Of a DNA stretch of 64,000 nucleotides, positions 36,950-45,195 are shown piece after piece (within the stretch, counting starts at the first letter, position 1; the number at the start of each line of letters is the position of its first letter). The notes beneath the pieces were generated by a model, which saw only the letters and a program-made list of their open reading frames with translations, was not told where the DNA came from and did not search any database. Origin of the DNA: Marinilabiliaceae bacterium (lineage in GTDB: Bacteria > Bacteroidota > Bacteroidia > Bacteroidales > Marinilabiliaceae); NCBI GenBank assembly GCA_016933045.1, contig JAFGBR010000020.1:62001-126000 (forward strand), written 5' to 3'. The translations under genes were made by a program, and so were the position numbers.

Positions 36950-38614
36950 TTGAAAATATTTAAATATATAGTAGTTTCCATTATCATACTGGTGCTTTTA
37001 GTATATTTTTTATTTAAAAGTATGGTTCTATCTCCTCCGGTTGTTGATAACAAAATAAAGACGGAACTCCCTCCGGTTGTAAAGTACGATTCATCTCTTT
37101 TAGTTTGTAAAGATAGTTGGTTGCATACAGCAAAAGGGGGTATTTATGAGTTGTATGTTACCGGTGATCCTTACGAAATGGGTCTTAAAAATGGATTATT
37201 AACTAAAGAGTTAGCATTTAAGCAAGAGATTCATTTTGTCGATTTTATTCGTTCAGTAGTACCATCTGAAACAACTTTAAATTATCTCAGATATTTTATT
37301 ACTCTTTTTAATAAAGATTTGGATGAGTACATTCTATTGGATTACCGAAAGGAGATATATGGTATTTCAGAATTTGCAGCCGATGAATTTGATTTTATTG
37401 GCGAAAAGTATCATAGGATTCTTAATTATCATGCGGCACACGATATTGGACATACGTTGCAGAATATGAATCTTGTTAATTGTACTGCATTTGGGGTTCA
37501 AAACGAATATACAACAGACAGTAGTTTATACATCGGGCGTAATTTGGATTTCTCGGCCGGTGATGCTTTTGCAAAAAATAAAATTGTGGTTTTTTGTAAA
37601 CCTTCGAAAGGTTATGCATTTGCTTATGTTTCGTGGGGTGCAATGATTGGCGTTTTATCAGGAATGAATGAATATGGTTTAACTATTACATTAAATTCGG
37701 CAAAGTCAGGGATCCCACTCTCAGCAAAGGCTCCGGTTTCATTGGTGGCACGTGATGTTTTGCAAAATGCTAAAACTATTAACGAAGCTTTTTATATTAT
37801 TAAAGGCTATGAAACATTTGTGTCTGAGTCGTTTTTAGTAGGAACTGATATTGATAATAAAGTTGTTGTAATTGAAAAATCATTGGAAACAACGGCATTA
37901 TATGAATCGAACGAATCGAAACTTGTTTTAACAAATCATTTTCAAAGTGAAGAACTAAAAGATACCGAGTTAAACAAGCAAGCTATTGATGAAGGATGTT
38001 CAAAATATAGAATGGAATTAACTCACGAGTTAATCGATAATAATGATTCAATTAATCATTTGAAAATGGTTGATATACTTAGAAACAAGAATGGGAAAGG
38101 CGGTGATGATATTGGTATTGGAAATGAGATGGCAATAAACCAGCTGATTTGTCATCATAGCGTAGTATTTAATCCATCAAAACGATTAATGTGGGTTTCG
38201 GCATTTCCGTATCAGGAGAACTTTTTTTTGGCTTACGATCTTAATGTTGTTTTTTCAGATACATTTGATGTTCGTAAAAATAGTATTATTATTGATTCAC
38301 TTGAAATTCCCGCTTCTGATTTTTATAAAACAGGAAAACTTGACAAAATAAGGGATTATCGATCTCAACTTGATACATTACGAAAATATATAAATTTAAA
38401 TATTAGTTTGCCAAACGATTTTATTGAATCGATGTTGCAAATAAATCCGAATGATTTTACTGGGTATTATCTTGCCGGATTATATTATAAATCGAGAAAT
38501 AAAAAAACTAAAGCTTTGAGTTTTTTTAAAAAGGCTTTAGATTGCGAATTTCCCCGAAAGGTTGATAAACAGGTGGTTTTAGATGCGATTAATAATTTGG
38601 GTGAATTTAAATGA
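36950..38614 (+). CDS. C45-type Ntn-hydrolase / acyltransferase (membrane-anchored)
   Basis: A 554-residue protein. Residues about 5-23 form a membrane helix; a large hydrolase domain follows. NLVNCTAFG holds Cys178, the expected N-terminal nucleophile after self-cleavage in the C45 (acyl-CoA:6-APA acyltransferase-like) Ntn family, followed by IGRNLDFSAGDAF and WGAMIGVLSGMNEYGL. The last ~60 residues contain a TPR-like helix pair (NDFTGYYLAGLYYKSRNKKTKALSFFKKAL). It starts with TTG at 36950, since the next in-frame ATG (37022) would remove the membrane anchor. Such genes are recurrent in flexirubin clusters; the reaction (amide or ester formation or cleavage) is unknown. Confidence 0.78.
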   Translation: MKIFKYIVVSIIILVLLVYFLFKSMVLSPPVVDNKIKTELPPVVKYDSSLLVCKDSWLHTAKGGIYELYVTGDPYEMGLKNGLLTKELAFKQEIHFVDFIRSVVPSETTLNYLRYFITLFNKDLDEYILLDYRKEIYGISEFAADEFDFIGEKYHRILNYHAAHDIGHTLQNMNLVNCTAFGVQNEYTTDSSLYIGRNLDFSAGDAFAKNKIVVFCKPSKGYAFAYVSWGAMIGVLSGMNEYGLTITLNSAKSGIPLSAKAPVSLVARDVLQNAKTINEAFYIIKGYETFVSESFLVGTDIDNKVVVIEKSLETTALYESNESKLVLTNHFQSEELKDTELNKQAIDEGCSKYRMELTHELIDNNDSINHLKMVDILRNKNGKGGDDIGIGNEMAINQLICHHSVVFNPSKRLMWVSAFPYQENFFLAYDLNVVFSDTFDVRKNSIIIDSLEIPASDFYKTGKLDKIRDYRSQLDTLRKYINLNISLPNDFIESMLQINPNDFTGYYLAGLYYKSRNKKTKALSFFKKALDCEFPRKVDKQVVLDAINNLGEFK

Positions 38615-38660
38615 GAGTGAAAAAATTTATAAAGCAATTTGCATTTCAAAATTCTAATAA

Positions 38661-39953
38661 ATGTATATACCTGAAATAGAAAAAAAATCACAATTTGAAA
38701 TTAAGCGTTTTCAGGAATCAAAATTGCCTGAACTATTAGAGTATTTAAATACACATTCTAAATTCTATCAACGTTTCTTTAATAAGCATAAAATCGATAT
38801 TTATAAAATAAAAACATTAGATGACTTAAGGCTTATACCAACAACATCGAAATACGATTTGCAAACATTTAATTCCGATTTTTTGTGCGTTCCGGCAGGT
38901 AAAGTAATTGATTATTTAACAACATCGGGAACGAGTGGAGAACCTGTTGTATTTGCTGAAACAGAGAATGATTTGCAACGATTGGCATACAATGAGTATA
39001 TTTCATTTGCTTGTGCTACAGCCGAACCATCAGATATTTTTCAGCTTATGGTTACGCTCGATCGTCGTTTTATGGCTGGTATGGCTTATTACGAAGGGAT
39101 TAGAAAGTTAGGCGCAGCGAGTGTTAGGGTAGGCCCTGGAAATCCGGGTTTACAGTTCGATACAATAGAGCGTATTAAGCCAACAGCATTGGTTACTGTG
39201 CCATCGTTTTTGTTAAAACTAATTGAATATGCCGAAAAGCATAATATCGATTATCGCAATTGTTCGGTTTCAAAAGCTGTGTGTATTGGTGAGAGTATTA
39301 GAAACGATGATTTGACACTTAATACGTTAGGTGAGCGAATAGTAGAAAAATGGAATATTAAACTTTTTTCTACCTATGCTTCTACCGAAATGGGTACTGC
39401 ATTTACCGATTGTCAGTATGGCTTAGGTGGCCATCATCATCCCGAAATGATTATTGTTGAATTTTTAGATGAAGATGAAAACCCGGTTCCGCCAGGTACT
39501 CCCGGAGAGGTTACAATAACAACCCTGGGTGTTGAAGGTATGCCTTTGTTAAGGTTTAAAACCGGCGATATTTGTAACCATTTTATTGATCCTTGTCCTT
39601 GCGGACGAAAAACCACTCGCTTAGGCCCGCTTATTGGCAGAAAAAACCAAATGATTAAGTATAAAGGTACTACTCTTTATCCACCAGCACTTTACGATGT
39701 GTTAAATGATATTGGTAATGTGAAAAATTACATTGTTCATGTTAGTCATAATCAAATCGGTACTGATGATATTGAGGTGCGCGTTGGTGTTAAAAAAATA
39801 TGTCCTGATTTAGAAAAAGAGATTAAAGATAAGTTTAGAACTAAGTTAAGGGTTGCTCCTTCTGTAGTTTTTTATACACCCGAAGAGATTGCATGTATGC
39901 AACACCCCGAAATGAGCCGTAAGCCTATTACTTTTATTGACGAAAGAGAGTAG
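38661..39953 (+). CDS. PaaK-like adenylate-forming ligase (aryl starter activation)
   Basis: A 430-residue protein of the phenylacetate-CoA ligase group. TTSGTSGEPV (residues 87-96) is the P-loop-like motif, YASTEMG the adenine-binding motif, RFKTGD the ATP/ribose Asp motif, and GRKNQMIKYKGTTLYP the hinge. It activates a carboxylic acid as an acyl-adenylate, then passes it to CoA or an ACP. In this cluster the likely substrate is the coumarate-type product of the ammonia-lyase 22 kb upstream, so it loads the starter. It follows the C45 gene after a 46-bp gap and precedes the last acyltransferase by 5 bp. Confidence 0.88.
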   Translation: MYIPEIEKKSQFEIKRFQESKLPELLEYLNTHSKFYQRFFNKHKIDIYKIKTLDDLRLIPTTSKYDLQTFNSDFLCVPAGKVIDYLTTSGTSGEPVVFAETENDLQRLAYNEYISFACATAEPSDIFQLMVTLDRRFMAGMAYYEGIRKLGAASVRVGPGNPGLQFDTIERIKPTALVTVPSFLLKLIEYAEKHNIDYRNCSVSKAVCIGESIRNDDLTLNTLGERIVEKWNIKLFSTYASTEMGTAFTDCQYGLGGHHHPEMIIVEFLDEDENPVPPGTPGEVTITTLGVEGMPLLRFKTGDICNHFIDPCPCGRKTTRLGPLIGRKNQMIKYKGTTLYPPALYDVLNDIGNVKNYIVHVSHNQIGTDDIEVRVGVKKICPDLEKEIKDKFRTKLRVAPSVVFYTPEEIACMQHPEMSRKPITFIDERE

Positions 39954-39958
39954 AGTAT

Positions 39959-41110
39959 ATGATTGATATTGTGAAATATATTGAAAATATGCGACCTCAT
40001 AATAATAATGAGGCGAGTGATGCAATGCACAGAATGCTTAAATGTAAAGAGTTTGAGAGTGTTCTTAAATTTGTTTTTCCGAATATGTCGGTTGACCAAT
40101 CAAAAAAAAATCTTGCTGATGTTGGTTCAATAGAAGATTTTCAGTATAAGTTTAGTAAATATGCAGTTGCTGAAATATTGAATAAAACAAGTAGTGGTTT
40201 TTCATATTCGGGAATCAATAATATTGATTGTAACACTCCTTATTTGTTTATCTCAAATCATAGAGATATTGTATTGGATAGTGCAATTCTTCAATATGTT
40301 TTAATAACTAATGGGCATAAAAGTACGCAGATCACTTTTGGCAGTAACTTAATGAGTAGCCAGTTTGTTATTGATATGGGTAAAATTAACAGGATGTTTA
40401 CTTTTTTCAGGGGAGGATCGCGAAATGATATTTATAATAATGCACTTATTCATTCGGCATATATTAAAAATGCAATAACAAATGAAAGACAATCGGTTTG
40501 GATTGCACAGAGAGATGGACGAACTAAAGACGGTAATGATAAAACTCAAATATCATTATTAAAGATGCTCACTATTAAAGAAAAGGATCCTGTTACTGCA
40601 ATTCGTAATTTAAATATCGTTCCATTATCTATATTTTATGAAATTGAACCTTGCGATATTTTTAAGGCTCGTGAGTCAATTTTGTCTGATAAACAAAAGT
40701 ATATAAAAACTGAAAACGAAGATTTTATTAGTGTTTTAACCGGTATTACTCAATATAAAGGAAAAATACATTTGACAATAGGGAAACCTCTTAATGATTT
40801 TATTGATAATAATTTATCAGCGTTAAATCGAAATAATGTTCACAAAGAGATGTGTGATGTAATTGATAGTCAAATATATAACGGTTATGAACTTACGAAA
40901 TGGAATTATATTTCTTACGATATCTGTAATTCTTCTTCAATTTTTTTTGATAAAAAATATAGTCACGAGGATAAAAAAATGATGAGTGATATGTTTGATG
41001 AGAAAGTGAAAAAAATAAATGATGTTGAAGCGCCTTTGCTAAAAGACAGGTTGATAAAAATGTATGCGATGCCAGTTTATAATGCAATTGATTACTTAAC
41101 TGATAATTAG
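39959..41110 (+). CDS. PlsC-like glycerolipid acyltransferase, last gene of the cluster
   Basis: A 383-residue acyltransferase with NHRDIVLDS, a variant of the catalytic His motif, and later FFRGGSRNDIYN, IAQRDGRTKDG and NIVPLSIFYEIEP, as in large glycerol-phosphate-type acyltransferases of Bacteroidota. His101 is catalytic by analogy; the Asp lies five residues on instead of four. There is no membrane segment. It is the third acyltransferase of the cluster (with 18962 and the exporter's fused domain). It is likely to place acyl or aryl-polyenoyl chains on a lipid. Its stop overlaps the stop of the convergent hydrolase gene by 4 bp. Confidence 0.82.
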   Translation: MIDIVKYIENMRPHNNNEASDAMHRMLKCKEFESVLKFVFPNMSVDQSKKNLADVGSIEDFQYKFSKYAVAEILNKTSSGFSYSGINNIDCNTPYLFISNHRDIVLDSAILQYVLITNGHKSTQITFGSNLMSSQFVIDMGKINRMFTFFRGGSRNDIYNNALIHSAYIKNAITNERQSVWIAQRDGRTKDGNDKTQISLLKMLTIKEKDPVTAIRNLNIVPLSIFYEIEPCDIFKARESILSDKQKYIKTENEDFISVLTGITQYKGKIHLTIGKPLNDFIDNNLSALNRNNVHKEMCDVIDSQIYNGYELTKWNYISYDICNSSSIFFDKKYSHEDKKMMSDMFDEKVKKINDVEAPLLKDRLIKMYAMPVYNAIDYLTDN

Positions 41111-41988
41111 TATTGATCGCCATTAAATAGTTTTAAATACATTTCGTAAACCTCTTTTTTTGCTGTCATTTCGCCAATAAAATATGAGTGGCTTGATGGC
41201 TTTCCTTTTTGGTATCCTACTGTTTCCGACATGTTTATGTATGTTGCACTATTTAATCTTTTACTTTTTGCATTAACACCTAATGGCCTTTTTGAATGGG
41301 TAAATATTTGCATTCCACGTAGTATAAAATCATGCTTGTTAAATGTGATATATATGTTTTTTTGAATATTCATTTTTGCCAACCATTTTGAGTGATGTTT
41401 GTCGTTTACAGCAGCACTATTTAATATTAAATTATCGAATTTAGCTTTTGTTGTTATTTGATTATTTGTTTTTGAAAAATAACTTTCAAAAAAATAATTT
41501 CCTAAGCTGTGCGCCATAATGCTGTGTTTCGATTCCGGAAAATTTCCCACTAATAAATTGTGAAGAGTTAATAAATTCTGAAATCCGGGTAAATGAGATT
41601 CAATGTTTGTTCTGGCTTGTTTTAATGTGGTTTTTTTACCATTATTTGTTTGATAGGGCCAATATAAGAAACAAACGTTTACTTTATAAATATCTTCAAT
41701 TTGGCGTGCTCTATTAATTACTTCATTCAAATTTTTCCCATAACCATGAATGAAAAATAAAAAATTACGGTTTTTGTTTTTATAATATCGTATTAACTGT
41801 TTAGTGGTTGCCTTACGTATTGTTGTATTCTCTTTGTCTCCTGATGCAAAGTATAATTGATTATCTAATTCTGATGTTGAATTAGTTGTAATGTTTTTTG
41901 TTGCTTTTATAAAAAACAAACCTTTATCTTGATTTGAATAGCATAATAAGGGTATTGATAGTAGAAGAACAATATAACTTAATCGCAT
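41107..41988 (-). CDS. Secreted alpha/beta hydrolase (DUF900-like)
   Basis: A 293-residue exported protein with signal peptide MRLSYIVLLLSIPLLCYS. FLFFIHGYGKNLNEV is the oxyanion-hole region, and SIMAHSLGNYFFES holds the nucleophile elbow AHSLG with Ser161 (Ala in place of the first Gly). A later HDF and a His-rich end could supply the acid and base. It resembles DUF900-type lipase-like hydrolases. It points towards the pigment cluster on the opposite strand and shares the last four bases of its stop region with the acyltransferase gene. Whether it acts on pigment esters is unknown; convergent position alone is weak evidence. Confidence 0.75.
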   Translation of the reverse strand: MRLSYIVLLLSIPLLCYSNQDKGLFFIKATKNITTNSTSELDNQLYFASGDKENTTIRKATTKQLIRYYKNKNRNFLFFIHGYGKNLNEVINRARQIEDIYKVNVCFLYWPYQTNNGKKTTLKQARTNIESHLPGFQNLLTLHNLLVGNFPESKHSIMAHSLGNYFFESYFSKTNNQITTKAKFDNLILNSAAVNDKHHSKWLAKMNIQKNIYITFNKHDFILRGMQIFTHSKRPLGVNAKSKRLNSATYINMSETVGYQKGKPSSHSYFIGEMTAKKEVYEMYLKLFNGDQY

Positions 41989-42081
41989 ATTATTTTATAT
42001 TTTTTGTTTATTAGTTTAAACAGCAATCATTTATTGTTTGTTTATAAAAAATGAGATATTATAATCTCTGTTTTTGCAATT

Positions 42082-42114
42082 AAAAAAAGCTGCCCACAGT
42101 GAGCAGCTTTTTTT
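42082..42114 (-). terminator. Hairpin terminator after the modular T9SS protein
   Basis: Twelve-base arms with core GCTGC/GCAGC inside A7 and T7 tracts and a loop that can itself pair (CAC/GTG). It lies 30 bases beyond the stop of the minus-strand gene at 42144, so it is its terminator; read from the other side it could also end transcription of the plus strand. Confidence 0.85.
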
Positions 42115-42143
42115 ATTTATATTAAATATGAAAAATGTGATTA

Positions 42144-45100
42144 CTATTTTGTTTTAACAACTTTAGTAACTTTTTCAACATTGTCAGTTTTAACAACTAT
42201 AAAATAGATACCCGCTGTAGGAACATCAATAATTTCATTATTAGAATTTATTGATTTTTGTAAAACAAGAATTCCCGATAAGTTGTAAACACTAATCATA
42301 CCTTTTGCATTCTCTACATAAACATTGAAACTACCTGATGTTACAGTAGGATATACAGTTGTAGTATTTACTTCCTTATTGTTAATGTCTGTTAATACGG
42401 TTATTTCAATATTGTATGTTTTTTTAACAGCACCATTGGCCGATGTTACATTAATTGCTACCTTTTGAGTACCACCTAATAGGTTAATAATTCCATCACC
42501 ATCTACAGATGCGTTTGTGTCATTAGTAGTTGCAGTAATGTCAATTGAGTTTGTTCCATTTGGTAAAGTCACAGTGTATTCGAAAATATTTGAGTCAAAT
42601 AGTTCGTTTAGTGATCCTGGCGATAAACTAATATCTGAAAGAGTTGCGTCAATACCTTCGAATGCAGCAATGTGCCATTTTGCATTTTCGTTTAATGATT
42701 TGTTGTTGTATATACCACTTCCGTCATTATTGTTGTCGGTGCCTAAATATACATCTCCTATCGAATCGCGGCTGTGAATATTCTGAATTGTGAATACACC
42801 AGGTTCAACTTCCAATATTTCAAATTTATAGAAACTTTCAAGAGTGAATGTAGTAGTATCTTCAGCAAATTTAACATCCCAAAAATTATCGTTATGATCC
42901 GATGAATCACCAGCTGCTAAATAATAACCATTTCCATTTATGATAAAAAATTCGTCAGTTATTCCAGTTGATATAAACTGCATTTTTTGTTCTAATGAAT
43001 CGGTGCATGGGATTCGCAATACGCCATTTTCAATGTTTTCACCAATAGCTAAACCCGAAGGTTTTTGGATGATGAAATAAGGTGTTGATTCTGCAATATT
43101 TGAATGACGAATTGTAACATTAAATGTTGTTTCCCTTGAGCTATCTTTCGATTTTACATTGATTGATGCTTCAACTGATCCTGATGTGATATCAAATGCA
43201 CTTTCGTTACCGGTAATAACGGTGCCGTTATTTCGTGCTGTAGTTGTTATTATTACTGAATTTTCGCTGGTTGGAACAATTAATGTGTAGTTAGTTATTT
43301 CGTTGTCGAAAGCAGGGAAGAGAATGCCTGTTGAAGGAACAAAAGAGTTTAAATAAATATCAGCATCACCATAATCGACTGAAAAATCAATTATATATTG
43401 TTTTTTTAAATATGTGTTTGGTGAAACAACAGTTATTGTGTCTTTAAACCGATCTGTTAATGTTAAATCTACTGTTGCACTGTTATTATTTAAATATTCA
43501 ACTATTGCTCCATTGGCTGCAGATGAGGCTGTTGCTGTTATGGTTGTAATCCTGTTGGTCGATGGAACTGTAGCTTCGTAATTATATACCGAAGGGTCAA
43601 ATGCTGAGCTTAACGAACCAGAGCTTAATGATAACCCCGATAATGATGCATCGAACGAAGCAGGATCGAGAAGTTTCCAATAGCATCGTTCGTTTATTGG
43701 ATTTTTATCGTTATAAATGCCATCGCCGTTATTGGTGTTATCTGATCCAATATAATAGTTTTGACTTGCTTCTAGCCGTTGTGAACTTTGTATGGTAAAA
43801 ATACCAGGTTCTACTTCGAACACTTTAAAAATGATATATGATTGACTGGTTGTTATGGTTGTATCTGAAATAAATAGCACATCCCAGTGGTTATTTCCGG
43901 CAGGTACATCACCAGCCTGCAAATATTCTCCCTTGCCATTTATTATAAAATATTGATCAGCACCTTCTGCTTTTACGAAACTCATTTGTTGATTCAATGA
44001 GTCGGTGCTGGCTGAGTAAATTTTTGCAAAATTTGGGTTAGTAGCAGTGGCGCCAATAACTAAACCTGATACATTTTGAGTAATGGCAAAATTCACTCCT
44101 TCGGGGATGTTGCTGTATCTTATGTTTATTACATAAGTGTTTGTTGTTACTTTGTCTGAGGCAGTTACAATTACCGATGCCGTTTTAGGGCCTCCCGATA
44201 AATCGATAGTGCCTAATCCTTCGGTTGTTATTCCTCCATCACTTGTTGATGCCGAAAGAACAAGGGATGTGGTATTGGAAGGAACAATTATTTCATAGTT
44301 GTTTGTGTATTTTTCGAATGTTGGAAATAGTTGACCAACACTTGTTTCCAGTGAGTTTAATGTTGCATTGGAATTACCTTGGTCTAATTCAATATTAATA
44401 GTATATGTTATTACAGAAACTCCATTTGTCGATGTAACTGTAATTGTTGTTGTTCCATGACCCGAACTAACATCGATAGTTGTTGGATCTGTTACTGTTG
44501 CATTTTCGATATAAGGAATACCAGTTACGGTAACTGTTGTTGCATTTGCAGCTACAGTAAAAGTGTAAGTATTAGTTTCGTCAACATAATCAATATTAGA
44601 ATAATCAACGCTAAGTTCTATGTCTTCAAGAGATGCGTCGAAGTTTGATACATCATCAATAATCCAAATGTTTTTATTGGCATTTGGTAGTGATTTATCA
44701 CTATAAATAGATGACCCATCATCGGTCTGATCTGTACCTAAATAACGTTCGTTGCCACTTAAACGCCATCTTTCCAGCCAAATGTAATAACGACCTGTAG
44801 TGTCAATTTCTACAAGGTTGAATAAATAGTTTTGATTACCTCGTCCTGTAGTATCGGCAATAAACTCCATGTTCCAAGTGTTAACCGTTGGATCAACAGC
44901 ACTTAAATATTTTCCGCTTGTTGTATTTACGATATAATATTTACCCGGTTGTTCAATGTTTTCGATAAGCTCAAATCCTTGTCTGTTGTCGGTTACGTTG
45001 GCCGAATAAATTCTGGCAGTGCCGTCATCCGCTTCGGTTATTACTCTTCCCGATATTTCTTGTCCAATAAATTTTTGTCCGTTAATAGAACCTGATATAC

Positions 45101-45152
45101 CTATTAGTAAAATAAGAAATAAAATAAGTTTAGCAGTAATGGCTTTTTTCAT
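42144..45152 (-). CDS. Modular secreted protein: trefoil-like and cadherin-like repeats with T9SS tail
   Basis: A 1002-residue protein with signal peptide MKKAITAKLILFLILLIGISG. It is built from three repeated blocks. Each starts with a beta-trefoil-like stretch with recurring words (IYSASTDSLNQQM, YFIINGKGEYLQAGD, YIGSDNTNNGDGIYNDK) and is followed by one or two cadherin-like beta-sandwich domains (FDASLSGLSLSSGSLSSAFDP and VNNSIDITATTN-type blocks). The last ~80 residues (VYPTVTSGSFNVYVENAKGM to the end KVVKTK) form a type A T9SS sorting domain, so the protein is exported through T9SS and attached to or released at the cell surface. It is likely a carbohydrate-binding or adhesin-type surface protein. 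No catalytic motif is visible. Confidence 0.84.
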   Translation of the reverse strand: MKKAITAKLILFLILLIGISGSINGQKFIGQEISGRVITEADDGTARIYSANVTDNRQGFELIENIEQPGKYYIVNTTSGKYLSAVDPTVNTWNMEFIADTTGRGNQNYLFNLVEIDTTGRYYIWLERWRLSGNERYLGTDQTDDGSSIYSDKSLPNANKNIWIIDDVSNFDASLEDIELSVDYSNIDYVDETNTYTFTVAANATTVTVTGIPYIENATVTDPTTIDVSSGHGTTTITVTSTNGVSVITYTINIELDQGNSNATLNSLETSVGQLFPTFEKYTNNYEIIVPSNTTSLVLSASTSDGGITTEGLGTIDLSGGPKTASVIVTASDKVTTNTYVINIRYSNIPEGVNFAITQNVSGLVIGATATNPNFAKIYSASTDSLNQQMSFVKAEGADQYFIINGKGEYLQAGDVPAGNNHWDVLFISDTTITTSQSYIIFKVFEVEPGIFTIQSSQRLEASQNYYIGSDNTNNGDGIYNDKNPINERCYWKLLDPASFDASLSGLSLSSGSLSSAFDPSVYNYEATVPSTNRITTITATASSAANGAIVEYLNNNSATVDLTLTDRFKDTITVVSPNTYLKKQYIIDFSVDYGDADIYLNSFVPSTGILFPAFDNEITNYTLIVPTSENSVIITTTARNNGTVITGNESAFDITSGSVEASINVKSKDSSRETTFNVTIRHSNIAESTPYFIIQKPSGLAIGENIENGVLRIPCTDSLEQKMQFISTGITDEFFIINGNGYYLAAGDSSDHNDNFWDVKFAEDTTTFTLESFYKFEILEVEPGVFTIQNIHSRDSIGDVYLGTDNNNDGSGIYNNKSLNENAKWHIAAFEGIDATLSDISLSPGSLNELFDSNIFEYTVTLPNGTNSIDITATTNDTNASVDGDGIINLLGGTQKVAINVTSANGAVKKTYNIEITVLTDINNKEVNTTTVYPTVTSGSFNVYVENAKGMISVYNLSGILVLQKSINSNNEIIDVPTAGIYFIVVKTDNVEKVTKVVKTK

Positions 45153-45195
45153 ATTATTTAATTTTAGTTAAAATGTTTTTCTGTTTATTTATTAT

